64,000 bases of DNA from Pseudomonas sp. FEN (GTDB lineage: Bacteria; Pseudomonadota; Gammaproteobacteria; Pseudomonadales; Pseudomonadaceae), in NCBI RefSeq assembly GCF_904067045.1, contig NZ_CAJFDC010000007.1, positions 62,001 to 126,000 of the forward strand, given 5' to 3'. A model generated the notes under the pieces. The model saw only the letters and a program-made list of their open reading frames with translations, was not told the origin of the DNA and did no database searches. Below, in pieces: positions 33,855 to 44,500 of the stretch (position 1 is its first letter; each line of letters opens with the position of its first letter). Made by a program: the position numbers and the translations under genes.

Positions 33855-34561
33855 TGGCGCGTCACGTCAGGGGTGAACAGATAACCGCCATTACGCACCG
33901 TGCGAATCATCGCCGGGCGCTTGGTGTCGAACTCCAGCTTGCGCCGCAGGCGGCTGACCTGGACGTCGATGCTGCGGTCGAACGCGTCATGGCTGTGCCC
34001 GCGGGCCAGGTCCAGCAGTTGCTCGCGGGTAAGGATGCGCTGGGGATGCTCGACAAACACCAGCAGCAGATCGAACTCCCCCGCCGACAACGGGATCATC
34101 ACCTGGTCCGGCGAGCGCAGTTCGCGTCGGGTCAGGTCCAGTTGCCAGTCGGCAAAGCGGATCAGCGGGCGCGGCACTTCACCGCTCAACGGCCGGCTTT
34201 CCCCGGCCCGGCGCAACACCGCCCGGACCCGCGCCAGCAATTCGCGGGCATCGAAGGGTTTGCCCAGGTAATCGTCGGCGCCCATTTCCAGGCCCACCAC
34301 CCGATCGCTCAACTCGCCCATGGCGGTCAGCATGATCACCGGGGTCGCGTACTGCCGGCGCAGGCGCTGGCACAGCATCAGGCCGTTCTCCCCGGGCAGC
34401 ATCAGGTCGAGGATGATCAGGTCCGGGGCCTGGCGCTCCACCGCGGCCCACAACGCCGCGCCATCGGCGGCGACTTCTACCGTATAACCATGCAGCACAA
34501 AAAATTTCTTCAGCAGGGCAAGGACCTCGAGGTCGTCGTCCACGATCAACAGACTGCTCAC
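33851..34561 (-). CDS. OmpR-family response regulator
   Basis: 236 residues. Receiver domain 1-120 with acidic pocket VDDD, phospho-acceptor Asp52 in IILDLMLPGENG, Thr/Lys in MLTAMG and GKPFDA. C-terminal winged helix (about 135-232) with FDLLLVFVEHPQRILTREQL and the recognition region SIDVQVSRLRRKLE, ending IRTVRNGGYLF. It is the first gene of the pair and overlaps the kinase gene. The divergent MlaA-like gene is 170 bases away and could be a target, but no site is recognised. Confidence 0.93.
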   Translation of the reverse strand: MSSLLIVDDDLEVLALLKKFFVLHGYTVEVAADGAALWAAVERQAPDLIILDLMLPGENGLMLCQRLRRQYATPVIMLTAMGELSDRVVGLEMGADDYLGKPFDARELLARVRAVLRRAGESRPLSGEVPRPLIRFADWQLDLTRRELRSPDQVMIPLSAGEFDLLLVFVEHPQRILTREQLLDLARGHSHDAFDRSIDVQVSRLRRKLEFDTKRPAMIRTVRNGGYLFTPDVTRQ

Positions 34562-34731
34562 CGGCGGCCATCACTCGAAGTTGGAAAGAGCCCCATCTAA
34601 AACCATTCGCCGCGCTTCGTCATATATTTCAACGCGGTAACAAACCGTCGGCGCGGCAATAAAGCAGACATCTTTGCGCAAGGCGCGGCTGCCAGCATCA
34701 GCCATCCTTATTCCGCAGAGATTGCTTGCCC

Positions 34732-35520
34732 ATGCCGCCGCTCAAGTGTTCGCCCGCCATGTTCCGTCACGCCGCGCTGTTGCTGACCGTTTCGTACCTG
34801 GCTGGCTGCAGCAGCCAGACCCCGCCGGCGAGCGCCAGTTGCGCGCAAGTCGACTATCCGGTGTTCGACCCGGCCCAGCGGGTCAACCGGGGGATTTTCG
34901 CCTTCAACAAGGCGCTCGACGACTATGCCCTGGCGCCCGTGGCCCGGGGCTATCGCTACCTGCCGAATGTTTTCCAGCAGGGTGTGCATAACTTCACCAG
35001 CAACTTTGGCGAACCCAAGGTCTTTGTCAACGACCTGCTGCAAGGCAACCTGAAGCGTTCGGCCACTACCGTGGGCCGCTTTACCGTAAACACCACCCTC
35101 GGCGTGGTGGGGCTGTTCGACGTCTCGGATCGGATGGGCATCCCCCGCCACACCGCCGACTTCGGCCAGACCTTTGGCGTCTGGGGCATCGGCAACGGTC
35201 CCATCGTCGAACTGCCGCTGCTGGGCACCGGCAACGCCCGCGACGCCGCCGGACGCGTGCTCGGCCTGGCCTTCAACCCCTTCGGCAGCAACAGCGACAC
35301 TGTCGAGACCCTGGCGACGGTCAACCTGGTCGGCGGAGTGATCGACCAGCGCGCCGAACTGCTGCCACTCACCGACAGCCTGCAAAAACTGCCGGACTAC
35401 TACAGCGCACTGCGTAACGTGGTCGCCGAACATCGCGCGGCTTTCGTCCAGGAAGGCAAGCAGGGCAGCACCCAGCCGGAAAAAGACCGCTGCCAGGGAG
35501 CCGCCCAGGATGGTTTCTGA
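34732..35520 (+). CDS. mlaA: MlaA/VacJ-family lipoprotein
   Basis: Outer-membrane lipoprotein of the Mla phospholipid-transport pathway. A signal peptide ends in the lipobox YLAGC; then DPAQRVNRGIFAFNKALDDY, YRYLPNVFQQGVHNFTSNFG and DFGQTFGVWGIGNGPIVELP are the hallmarks of the family. The start could be the ATG at 34732 or the one at 34759; neither has a strong site. This gene stands without mlaBCDEF neighbours, as is common for one of two MlaA paralogues in Pseudomonas. It overlaps the next gene by 11 bases. Confidence 0.88.
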   Translation: MPPLKCSPAMFRHAALLLTVSYLAGCSSQTPPASASCAQVDYPVFDPAQRVNRGIFAFNKALDDYALAPVARGYRYLPNVFQQGVHNFTSNFGEPKVFVNDLLQGNLKRSATTVGRFTVNTTLGVVGLFDVSDRMGIPRHTADFGQTFGVWGIGNGPIVELPLLGTGNARDAAGRVLGLAFNPFGSNSDTVETLATVNLVGGVIDQRAELLPLTDSLQKLPDYYSALRNVVAEHRAAFVQEGKQGSTQPEKDRCQGAAQDGF

Positions 35521-35746
35521 ACAGCGGGCCTTGATCCTCGAGCAACGGCTGAGCAAACCCGCCGGCAGCGACCTGTTCTGCCATGAAGTCAGCCTGCGGC
35601 TATCAGAGGACCGACGCCACCTGATCCTCAGCCGTTATACCGAGCATTACAGCCCCCAGGGTTCGCAATCGGTCGAACGGCATTACCAGGTGCCGATGGA
35701 CGATGCACTGCGCTGGCTGGTCCAACGGGCGGAGCACGGCGCCTGA
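35510..35746 (+). CDS. Conserved hypothetical protein behind mlaA
   Basis: 78-residue soluble protein (VSEQRALILEQRLSKPAGSD, VPMDDALRWLVQRAEHGA). Its start lies within the 3' end of mlaA (11-base overlap), so it is co-translated. No domain recognised; the strand pattern LILSRYTEHYS and the regular composition suggest a genuine small protein rather than a chance frame. Confidence 0.7.
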   Translation: MVSEQRALILEQRLSKPAGSDLFCHEVSLRLSEDRRHLILSRYTEHYSPQGSQSVERHYQVPMDDALRWLVQRAEHGA

Positions 35747-35780
35747 CCTGGCGCCCTTCCCATCGGCCTCGACGTGTGAA

Positions 35781-35813
35781 CCCGGCCTCCGCGAGGCCTG
35801 CCCCGCTCCTACA
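35781..35813. repeat. Pseudomonas REP element
   Basis: CCGGCCTCCGCGAGGCCTGC then CCCGCTCCTACAG, the inverted form of the common GTAGGAGCGGG...GCGAGG repeat, in the gap before aroP. Confidence 0.7.
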
Positions 35814-35969
35814 GCTTCTTCTCTATTTCCCCCTCGAACCCGCGTAATGCTTGAGCCCCGCACCTTCGGGATTTAATATCCACGCCGCTTATGTCGAGCA
35901 TTCAGTACCGGTTGCACGCCTGGCCCGCTCAGGTCGACACCGAGAAGAAAAACTAGAGAAGGTGAAGCA

Positions 35970-37370
35970 ATGACGGGTGAAAACCTGACACCGGGTTTGC
36001 TCAAGCGCGGCCTGAAAAACCGCCATATCCAGCTGATTTCCCTGGGTGGAGCCATTGGCACCGGGCTGTTCCTGGGCTCTGCCGGGGTACTCAAGTCCGC
36101 GGGCCCGGCGATGATTCTCGGCTATGCGATCTGTGGTTTCATCGCATTCCTGATCATGCGCCAGCTCGGCGAGATGATCGTCGAAGAGCCGGTGGCCGGC
36201 TCGTTCAGCCATTTTGCCCATAAATACTGGGGCGGCTACGCGGGTTTTCTCTGCGGCTGGAACTACTGGGTGCTCTACGTGCTGGTGGGCATGGCCGAGC
36301 TCACGGCCGTCGGCAAGTACGTGCAGTTCTGGTGGCCGGAAATACCGTCCTGGGTCAGCGCGGCGGTGTTCTTCGTACTGGTCAACCTGCTCAACCTGAG
36401 CAACGTCAAGGTGTTCGGCGAAACCGAGTTCTGGTTCGCGATCATCAAGGTGGTGGCGATCATCGGCATGATCGCCCTCGGATGCTACCTGCTGATCAGC
36501 GGTACCGGCGGCCCGCAAGCCTCGGTCAGCAACCTGTGGAGTCACGGTGGTTTCTTCCCCAATGGTTTCAGCGGCCTGCTGATGGCGCTGTGCTTTATCA
36601 TGTTTTCCTTCGGTGGCCTGGAGCTGGTGGGCATCACCGCCGCCGAGGCCAGCGAGCCGCGCAAGGTGATCCCCAAGGCGATCAACCAGGTGGTATTGCG
36701 GATACTGATCTTCTACGTCGGCGCGCTCACCGTGCTGTTGTCGCTGTATCCGTGGGACCAGTTGCTGACCACCCTCGGCGCTTCCGGCGACGCCTACAGC
36801 GGCAGCCCGTTCGTGCAGATCTTCGCCCTGATCGGCAGCGACACGGCGGCGCAGATCCTCAACGTGGTGGTGCTGACCGCCGCCCTGTCGGTCTACAACA
36901 GCGGCGTGTACTGCAACAGCCGCATGTTGTTCGGCCTGGCCGAGCAAGGCGATGCGCCCAAATCGTTGACGAAACTGAACAAGCAAGGCGTGCCGGTGCG
37001 GGCCATCGGCGTCTCGGCGCTGGTTACCTTGCTGTGTGTGGTGATCAATTACGTGGCGCCGCATGAAGCGCTGGAGCTGTTGATGGCGCTGGTGGTGGCT
37101 TCATTGATCATCAATTGGATCGTGATCAGCCTGACCCACCTGAAGTTCCGCAAGGCCATGGAACAGCAAGGCGTGGTACCGGGCTTCAAGGCGTTCTGGA
37201 CGCCGTTCAGCAACTACCTGTGCCTGGCCTTCGTCGCGCTGATCCTGGGCGTGATGCTGATGATTCCGGGGATCAGTGTCTCGGTGTATGTGATGCCGGT
37301 GTGGGTGCTGTTCATTTATGGGTTGTACCGGCTGCGACTGGCCAAGGGCCGGGTTCGGACGGTTAGCTGA
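35970..37370 (+). CDS. aroP: Aromatic amino acid permease AroP-like
   Basis: 466-residue amino-acid:proton symporter of the APC/AAT family, 12 transmembrane helices. LKRGLKNRHIQLISLGGAIG (conserved GxGxG of TM1), IMRQLGEMIVEEPVAGSFSH, GWNYWVLYVLVGMAELTAVG and FSFGGLELVGITAAEASEPR agree closely with E. coli AroP; related PheP and ProY differ more. GAGAAGG lies before the ATG. It stands alone between mlaA and the convergent wss operon. Confidence 0.85.
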   Translation: MTGENLTPGLLKRGLKNRHIQLISLGGAIGTGLFLGSAGVLKSAGPAMILGYAICGFIAFLIMRQLGEMIVEEPVAGSFSHFAHKYWGGYAGFLCGWNYWVLYVLVGMAELTAVGKYVQFWWPEIPSWVSAAVFFVLVNLLNLSNVKVFGETEFWFAIIKVVAIIGMIALGCYLLISGTGGPQASVSNLWSHGGFFPNGFSGLLMALCFIMFSFGGLELVGITAAEASEPRKVIPKAINQVVLRILIFYVGALTVLLSLYPWDQLLTTLGASGDAYSGSPFVQIFALIGSDTAAQILNVVVLTAALSVYNSGVYCNSRMLFGLAEQGDAPKSLTKLNKQGVPVRAIGVSALVTLLCVVINYVAPHEALELLMALVVASLIINWIVISLTHLKFRKAMEQQGVVPGFKAFWTPFSNYLCLAFVALILGVMLMIPGISVSVYVMPVWVLFIYGLYRLRLAKGRVRTVS

Positions 37371-37391
37371 AGAATGAGCTTCCGGGAACAC

Positions 37392-37414
37392 CGCGGGGAG
37401 TCAGACTCCCCGCG
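37392..37414. terminator. Perfect hairpin behind aroP
   Basis: CGCGGGGAGTC-A-GACTCCCCGCG, 11-bp stem. Few T follow, so efficiency is uncertain. It sits between convergent aroP and wss. Confidence 0.6.
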
Positions 37415-37428
37415 TTATCGTTGACGTT

Positions 37429-37457
37429 CATCGCTGGCAAGCCAGCTCCACAGGGGC
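37429..37457. repeat. Pseudomonas REP element
   Basis: CATCGCTGGCAAGCCAGCTC then CACAGGGGC, a common REP subtype with the TGGC/GCCA core, between convergent operons. Confidence 0.7.
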
Positions 37458-37553
37458 ACGGCGATGGGGCCGCCGAGCGCAGCAAGGTGAACAACCCGGT
37501 GTTCTCGGGCGGACCGGGGCGACACGGTCTATCTGCCCACCGTCATCCCCCGT

Positions 37554-38699
37554 TCAAGGCAAACGCACATTGCCGTCATACGGCGTCTGCAGGTCGCGCT
37601 CCGGGATCTCCCAGATCAGCAACTTCGGCGCTGTCTGCTTGAACGCCGGGCTGTCGAAGTAAGCTTTCGCCGCCCCGGAAAACTCTCCACCATCCTTGGC
37701 GAAATTACCCACTGGCGCGCCCACTGCCGCCTCCAGGAAACCGACAAAATTCGAGTTGCGCGAAAACGACGTACCGATCAACGCAGTGTTCGGCAAGTTA
37801 TCATCGCCAAACAGATCATCAAGATTCTCACCCGTCGCCTCGTCAGCCCGCTCCTTGACCTGCGTCGCCGCCACGCTCTCGGCCTTGGGTTGCAAGGCCA
37901 ACGGCAACCAGTCGATCCCCGCCAGTCGTACCAGGTCACCCGGGCGCACGGCACTGGCTTGCGTACTCAGTTCATAGCGCTTGCGCGGTGTCGCGCTGAA
38001 CTTCAAAGCCGCGACCGCCTCGGCAATCCGCCCCGCCGCCGCCCGGGCCCCAGCCTCGCTCCAGTGGGTGTCGGTGCGCAGGAAAGCGCCCTCGCCCAGC
38101 GTCTGCAAGCTCGGCGTCAGATCCACCGCCGCCACGCCCGCGCCTTGCAACCCGGCCAGCCAGCTGGCAACCCGTGGTTGAAATGAAGCCGGGCGCCTGA
38201 GCGAACACAACTGCGCCGCGACGATGCGGCTCTTGTCCGGGACCACCGCCACCAGCAGCTCAATACCCCGCTTGTTCAACGCCTGGCGCAGATCGAGCAC
38301 CGCCTGCGCCTTGGCTTGCGCATTGGCCGCCGCGTTGCGGTTGAAGCGCAACTCGTCGGTCAGGAACAGCCAGTCCGGGCAGCCTTCGCGCACCCGTGCG
38401 CCAAGATCGCCGAAGGTCAGCCAACTGCCGCCGCGCTCCAGGTCGGCGACCTGTTTGGGCAGGGGCGCATCCGACAGCGTTTTGGCGAAACGGTGGGTGA
38501 TCTCGCCATGCAGGAGCATGTCCGCCGTCACCACCTTGGGCACGAACTCGATCGCTCCCTTGATCATCAACCAGGCGCAGGACAAGGCCCCCAGCGCCAG
38601 GAACAGTGTGAATATCACGCCGGCCAGGGGACTGACGCGCACCGCCAGCGCGCTAGGGGGCGTGGGGGCAACGGACGGTGATTGCGTTGGCTGGGTCAT
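37554..38699 (-). CDS. wssI: Cellulose O-acetylation protein WssI (AlgJ/AlgX-like)
   Basis: 381-residue periplasmic SGNH-type acyltransferase anchored by an N-terminal helix (VIFTLFLALGALSCAWLMI). Catalytic landmarks of the AlgJ/AlgX fold: the Asp/His motif TDTHWSEAGARAA and the nucleophile Ser region IGTSFSRNSNFVGFLE; LLIWEIPERDLQ is the conserved C-terminal strand. With WssH it should hand acetyl groups from the membrane to cellulose. The ATG shares one base with the wssH stop (TGATG). It is the last gene of the operon here; no wssJ follows. Confidence 0.9.
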   Translation of the reverse strand: MTQPTQSPSVAPTPPSALAVRVSPLAGVIFTLFLALGALSCAWLMIKGAIEFVPKVVTADMLLHGEITHRFAKTLSDAPLPKQVADLERGGSWLTFGDLGARVREGCPDWLFLTDELRFNRNAAANAQAKAQAVLDLRQALNKRGIELLVAVVPDKSRIVAAQLCSLRRPASFQPRVASWLAGLQGAGVAAVDLTPSLQTLGEGAFLRTDTHWSEAGARAAAGRIAEAVAALKFSATPRKRYELSTQASAVRPGDLVRLAGIDWLPLALQPKAESVAATQVKERADEATGENLDDLFGDDNLPNTALIGTSFSRNSNFVGFLEAAVGAPVGNFAKDGGEFSGAAKAYFDSPAFKQTAPKLLIWEIPERDLQTPYDGNVRLP

Positions 38700-40114
38700 C
38701 AGAATTGAAAGTACAGAAAGGGCACGGCTTCACGGCTGGCGATCAGAGCGAACGACAGCATGAACCCGAGCACGGGCCAAAGGGCCGCAAGCAACGCGAA
38801 CAGCTCGTTGCTTGCGAATCGTCTTTCCACACGGGTCTGCAACAGCGGTGCGAGGATGCACAGCAGCCCCAGCAACGCCGCCAGCCCGTGCACCGGACGC
38901 AGGGTCACGGCCAGCGCGTCGCCCAGGGCAAAGCCGTGCTGGCCGAACTGGCCGCCATACATACTCAGGGCCGTGGCGAAGTCCGGTGAACGGAACAGCG
39001 TCCAGGCCAGGCACACGAACAACAAGGTGGCGACATGGCAGGCCCACAGCGGCAACCCCGGCAGGCTGGAGCGCGACCAGGCCCGATCAACGCACAACGC
39101 CACGCCATGAGCCGAGCCCCAGAGCAGATAATTCCAGCTGTCGCCGCCATGCCAGAGCCCGGCGATGGCCATGGTCAGGAACAGGTTGCGATAGGTTTTC
39201 CACACGCCTTTGCGGTTACCGCCCAGGGCGATGTACAGGTAGTCGCGCAACCAACTGGATAACGACAGGTGCCAGCGCCGCCAGAAGTCCTGGATGCTGT
39301 AGGCCAGGTACGGCCGGTTGAAGTTTTCCGGAAAGTGAAAGCCCAGCATCAGCCCCAGGCCGATGGCCATGGAGCTGTAGCCGGCGAAGTCGAAGAACAG
39401 TTGCAGCGAATACGCCAGGCAACCGATCCAGGCGTCGACGAAGGACGGGTTGTCCAGGTGAAACGCCACGTCCACCAGCGGCGACAAGGTATCGGCCACC
39501 AGCACTTTCATGCACAGGCCGATCATGAACCGGCGCGCGCCCAGGGAGAAATTCAGCCAGTTGAAATAGCGCTGGTTCAGTTCGCGACGGACCCAGTCAT
39601 AACGAATGATGGGCCCGGCAATCGAATGACCGAACATGGAAATGTAGGTGGCGTAGTTGATAAAGCTACGCTCCACCGGCACCACATGCCGATGCACGTC
39701 CACCAGATAGGAAATCGCCTGCAGGACAATGAACGACAGCCCCGCCGGCAAGGCCACGCGCTGCCAGGCCATGGGCATGGCGCCGTAATAGGTGATCAAC
39801 TGGTTCCAGGTCGCGGCGAGGATGTTCGCGTACTTGTACCAGCACAGCACCGCGGTGTTGATCACGATCAGGGCGATCAACAAGCGCATCCGCCCCCGCG
39901 AATCCTCCCGCGAGCGGTCCACCAGCAAGCCGCCGATCCAGGCCAGCAGGGTCAGCAGCATGTGCAGGAACAGGAACAACGGGCTCAGCCAGCCATAGAA
40001 CAGCCAACTGCCGATCAACAGGATGACGTTACGCCAGCCCGGTCTGGCCATGGCATAGACCAACAGAAACGCAGGCAGGAACAGCGTCAGAAATTCAAGC
40101 GAGGCGAAGACCAT
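38699..40114 (-). CDS. wssH: Membrane-bound O-acyltransferase WssH (AlgI-like)
   Basis: 471-residue MBOAT protein that moves acetyl groups across the inner membrane for cellulose acetylation. Multi-spanning; the active-site His is in GLWHGGDSWNYLLWGSAHG, and the upstream motif IQDFWRRWHLSLSSWLRDYL is typical of AlgI and DltB. Start ATG at 40114, 19 bases after wssG. It is the homologue of AlgI, with WssI as AlgJ and WssG as AlgF. Confidence 0.93.
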   Translation of the reverse strand: MVFASLEFLTLFLPAFLLVYAMARPGWRNVILLIGSWLFYGWLSPLFLFLHMLLTLLAWIGGLLVDRSREDSRGRMRLLIALIVINTAVLCWYKYANILAATWNQLITYYGAMPMAWQRVALPAGLSFIVLQAISYLVDVHRHVVPVERSFINYATYISMFGHSIAGPIIRYDWVRRELNQRYFNWLNFSLGARRFMIGLCMKVLVADTLSPLVDVAFHLDNPSFVDAWIGCLAYSLQLFFDFAGYSSMAIGLGLMLGFHFPENFNRPYLAYSIQDFWRRWHLSLSSWLRDYLYIALGGNRKGVWKTYRNLFLTMAIAGLWHGGDSWNYLLWGSAHGVALCVDRAWSRSSLPGLPLWACHVATLLFVCLAWTLFRSPDFATALSMYGGQFGQHGFALGDALAVTLRPVHGLAALLGLLCILAPLLQTRVERRFASNELFALLAALWPVLGFMLSFALIASREAVPFLYFQF

Positions 40115-40133
40115 GGCGACGGGTGCTTCCGAT

Positions 40134-40811
40134 TCAGTTGGACAAGCTATCCGTGGCGGTAATCAGGCGCGGCCCCGTCGACGAAGGCAGCAATAACAAA
40201 CTGTAGCGCTTGTTCGCCTCCAATGCGCCGAGCTCGATCGCCGCCCCCACCGGTTTGCCCGCGCAGACCAACTGGACCGCCAGCGATGCCCGTGGATTCA
40301 GCTCCTGGCGCCGGGGGTTGCCAGGGGGGGCCTTCTGGAACAGGTCGACATCGCGCCCGGCCAGGTTGACCCGGGCATTGACGCAACCGGAGTCGGCATC
40401 GAACAGCGCCAGCGAGGCCTTGAGCTGGTTGGGAATATCGAAGGCTTCGCTGACCAGCATTTGCCGAATACCTTGCTTCGCATCAGTCAGGGCGAACACC
40501 GTGGCGAAATCGCCCGCGGTCACCTTGACGTCCAGTGGCACGCTTTTGCCGTCACGGCTCAAGGTGCCTTTGATCGGCCGGCCACCGGACACCGGGATAA
40601 AACCGCTGACCGCCTGGCCTTTCTCCAGCTTCAGGCTGCTGGTCGCGCCTTCCGGCGTCAGTTCCAGGGCCGTGTCGCCGGCATTGACGAAGCGCAGGTA
40701 GGCCGAGTCCTGGGAAGGACCGGTGGGATACAGGGCAATGGGGCCGCTGAACGCGCTGGCACTCAGGGCCAGGCCGGCCAGGGCGCCAACACCGTTGAAA
40801 ATCCGTTTCAC
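40134..40811 (-). CDS. wssG: Cellulose acetylation protein WssG (AlgF-like)
   Basis: 225-residue periplasmic protein with signal peptide (IFNGVGALAGLALSASAFSG). The beta-rich body (GPIALYPTGPSQDSAYLRFV, then DLDVKVTAGDFATVFALTD-type strands) resembles AlgF, which helps acetyl transfer to exopolysaccharide. The GTG start overlaps the wssF stop by four bases. Function is by position and AlgF likeness. Confidence 0.85.
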   Translation of the reverse strand: MKRIFNGVGALAGLALSASAFSGPIALYPTGPSQDSAYLRFVNAGDTALELTPEGATSSLKLEKGQAVSGFIPVSGGRPIKGTLSRDGKSVPLDVKVTAGDFATVFALTDAKQGIRQMLVSEAFDIPNQLKASLALFDADSGCVNARVNLAGRDVDLFQKAPPGNPRRQELNPRASLAVQLVCAGKPVGAAIELGALEANKRYSLLLLPSSTGPRLITATDSLSN

Positions 40812-41494
40812 TTGGCTGCTCCTTTCACCGCTGTCGCGGGCAGTTCGTTCAATGATTTACCGATGGCCGCCGCCCAGGACTTGTAGCCGGCGATGGTGAA
40901 GTGCTGGCCGTCGGAGGTGGTCCACTCACCGGGCTTGGAGAACTTCGTCGAGTCGATATAGGTGCACGGCGCGACCATATTGGCCAGGGTCCCCGCGACC
41001 AACTGGGTACGGACCTGATTCTTGCCGTACTGGTTCTCGTTGGTGTTGCTGCCGTTGGCCTTGCCCCATGCCGGCCCCACCCACACGCACTTGGCGCCGC
41101 TGTCGGCGATCTGCTTGGTCAGCGCGGTGACGCTCTGGTAAGCCCAGACCTTGGGAAACGGCGTGGTCTTATAGGAGGCCATGGTGTCTCCCATGATCAA
41201 CACCACCAGGTCCGGTTTATCCTTGGCGATCACATCCTTGATCGGTTGTGTGTCAAGGGTGCCGCGACTCATCACCTTGATCTTTTCGCCCGGCTCGCGA
41301 ATCGCCCCGCAATCGAGTTTCAGCTTGGGCGTGACCCAGTCCGCCGGGTTGGCGCCGCAGGCACCGATGGCGTGAACCTGGGCGCCTTGCTGAGTCAGAT
41401 TGTCGTAGAGCGGGTTCATCAACGAATCGGGGAAACTCATGTGGCTTTCGCCAATCACGAGCAAGGTCAAACCTGCGAGTACGGAAGAAGCCAT
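40808..41494 (-). CDS. wssF: Periplasmic SGNH hydrolase-like WssF
   Basis: 228-residue exported protein (signal SSVLAGLTLLVIGES region) with an SGNH fold: nucleophile block VIGESHMSFPDSL, ACGANPADWV, the oxyanion strands VLIMGDTMASY and VWVGPAWGKANGS, and the catalytic Asp/His in SDGQHFTIAGYKSWA. In the wss cluster WssF is thought to present acetyl groups or attach them to cellulose. All catalytic residues look intact. It lies 19 bases behind wssE. Confidence 0.88.
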   Translation of the reverse strand: MASSVLAGLTLLVIGESHMSFPDSLMNPLYDNLTQQGAQVHAIGACGANPADWVTPKLKLDCGAIREPGEKIKVMSRGTLDTQPIKDVIAKDKPDLVVLIMGDTMASYKTTPFPKVWAYQSVTALTKQIADSGAKCVWVGPAWGKANGSNTNENQYGKNQVRTQLVAGTLANMVAPCTYIDSTKFSKPGEWTTSDGQHFTIAGYKSWAAAIGKSLNELPATAVKGAAK

Positions 41495-41513
41495 GAATCT
41501 TTTCCTCGTTGCA

Positions 41514-44500
41514 TCAATTCGAATAAGGGGAGCCGAAAGGGCTGACGGGCAAGGCCATCGGCCCGGTCATATCCTCGAAGGTGTAGCGCAGGTACAGGCC
41601 GCCGCTGAGCTGCCGGTAATCGCTGGCATTGTCCATGCCCAGCGTGCCACCAAGGAAGAAGTTCGAACCGAACTTGTATTCGCCCGCGGCGTTGAGGCTG
41701 TAGCCGATACCAGTCTTGTTCTCGCTGCCGTAGCCGCTCAGCCCGGCCGCCGTGGCCCGAGCCTGCAAGGTGCTGTCGCTGCTGGTGGGGAAGACCTCGG
41801 CGCTGTCCTGGCCGATATGCTGGACCCCCACCGAACCTTTGATCCGGTAGGTGAAGCGTTCGGTGCGTTGCGACCAACTGATCGGCACGCCCAGGGCGAA
41901 GAAGGTCTGCGGGCTGAAGTAACCGCCATGGCCGTAGGTGTAGAAGTCCTGGTTGTTGGCATAGCTCAGCGCCGAACCGCTCAGGCCCAAGGTGAGGATG
42001 CTGTCGGGGGCATTGCGCAGATACCAGTAGATCCCGCTGCCCAGTTCGAAGCGATTGTTCGACTCGACGTTGTTGCCCAACAGCTTGTGCGCCGAGCCGT
42101 AGCCGTAGGCGCCGACTTGCTGGTCATCGTAGCTCAGTTCGCCGCGCACGCCGTTGGCGGTGACGCCACCCCACTTGTCGCCGGTGCGTGGATCGCGGGA
42201 GCCGGCAAAGGACGTCAGGCTGTCAGTCACCGCCCGGCGCGAAACCGTCACGCCATAGCGGTAATCGGAGTTACCGTCGAAGGGCCGGTTGAGGCTGACA
42301 CCGCCAATCGGCGTGCTGTAGATGAAGCCCAGCGGACTGACGCCGAGGTCGGCCTTGAGGCCTTGGTCCTTGTCCCGGTAGGCCACCGCTACACCGACGC
42401 CGTTGGCGTTCTGCGAACCCACCGGGTCCAGGCCACTGGCACCGAAACGTGCCTGGGCGGAATCGCCAGGGCTGCCGGAAGACAGCGCCACAGGGGTAAT
42501 CTGCAGTGCCATGCTGGCGCTGTTATCGCCCACCGGCACGCTGACTTCAAACGGGGTTTCGATGTCCGTCAGCTTGCTCAGACCTTTCTCGCCGTTGTTG
42601 CTGCGCACGGTGAGGCCCTGGACGACATAGCCGCTGCGGTCTTCGACGATCTCGTTCAAGGCCAGTTGCGCCGGGCTCAGGTCCGTACGCGGGCCATTGT
42701 CCCGGGCGTAGGGATTGCCGAACGGATTGGCCGCGGCATTCGTCGCCGCGGCCACGCCGTTCCTGCGCTCGACCGCCGCGGGTATCGCCTCGCTGTCCCC
42801 GCTGCCCAGGCCGGAACCCAGGCCGACAGAGGCATTGATCGGCGGCGGAACCAGGTTCGCCGAGGCCAGGACGGTTGCCTGCCGGCGCTGGCCGGGCAAA
42901 CCGACAAAGGGGTTGGCCGACTGCGCCGGACCTTGCGGGGCCGCCGCCACATAGATGTCCTGCCGCTGGCTGTCTTCGATCTCGATGGCCTTGCGCAGCA
43001 GTTTGCCGGCCTCGCCGGTCTTGCCCATGCCACGATAGATCCGTGCCGAGGCCGTCAGGGTTTGCGGCACTCCAGGTTCCAGTTCAAGGGCTTTTTTCAC
43101 CGCTTGCTCGGCCAGGTCGAAATCGCGTCCTTGCAGGGCCACATCAGCCAGGCCCAACTGCAGTTTCGCATTGCCCGGGTCGGCCTTGATCAGCGGTTCA
43201 TACAGCTCCCGGGCCTTTTGCGTATTGCCGCTGGCGGCATACATGCGCGCCAGCGAAGACACCGCCTGACTGTCATTGGGGCGCTGCTTGAGGGCCGGCG
43301 AGAGCATGTCGAAGGCCGCCACCAGGTCGTTCTTTTCGCGCAACTCATCAGCCTGCTTGACCCGGTAGAGGAACAACAGGTCTTCATAGCGCTTGCTGGC
43401 GGTTTCGTTCATCGGCTTGCCCTGCAAGTCACGCAGGATATCGCTGGCCTGGGCATCCTGGTCGGCCTTGAGCAGCACACCGGCATAAAGCAACTGCAGG
43501 TCGGGGGTCGACGGCGAGCGGTCGAGCACCTGACGCATCAGGCTCACGGCCTGCTGCGGGTTGCCGGCCTCGGCATAAGCCGTCGCCAGGACCGCAACCC
43601 GCTCGGGTTTCTGTCCGGCCAGGGGCTCGCTGCGCGCCAGCAGCGCCCAGGCTTCCTGGCGCTGGCCCCGGCGGGCCACGTCCACCGCCAGCTCGGTCTG
43701 GATATGCAGGCGGATATCCAGTTCCATCTCATTCATATCAGCGCTGCGCTTGGCCGGCGGAATCCGCGACAAGGTGCGCTGGGCCTTGCTCCACTCACCC
43801 AGTTCGGCCGAGAGCAAGGTGCTGGTGTAAAGCGCGTCGGGCTGATCGGGTTGTTGCTTGAGCAGTTCGTCGATCAGGTCACGGGCCACCTGGGTCTTGC
43901 CGTCACGCAGGTAGACACGCGCCAGGGCGAAACGGCTCCAGGGGTTTTTCGGGTCCTCGGCGAGGGCTTCCTTGTAGGCCTTTTGCGCCGCCGCCAGATC
44001 ACCACGCCGCTCAGCCAGCTTGGCCATCTGGATGGCGCGCAGGGCGCGAATCTTCACGCTGGGGGCCAGGCGCGCCTGCTCCGCCGCCGACAGCCCGTCG
44101 ATCAGGCGCAAGGCCTCGTCGGATTTGCCGGCCCGGGACAGCACGTTGATCAAACCGGCGAGGGCCTCCGGGTAGTTTGTCGTGCGCGCCAGCACCTGCC
44201 GGTAACCGGCCTCGGCGGCGTCCAGTTGCCCGGCCTGGGCCTGCCAGTTGGCCAGGGCCGTGGGGCCGGCCGGCTCGGCGGGGTTCTTGGCGATCGCCTG
44301 TTCGATCAGTTCACGGGCCTGGGCCTGGCGACCACTGCGCTGGGCCTCGCCGGCCTTGTCCAGCAGGATCCAGTAGCGCACATCCTCGAGGGCCGCGTTC
44401 CACTGCGCGCCGCCCGGCAGGCGGGTGGCCTGCGCCAGATAGTTTTCGGCCTCGCCCAGGCGCTTCTGTTGCTGGCGCACGATGCCCAGGCCGCCGAGGG

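Noticed and set aside
35889..37064. 391-residue minus frame opposite aroP
   Set aside because: Antisense shadow; the permease has complete transmembrane motifs.
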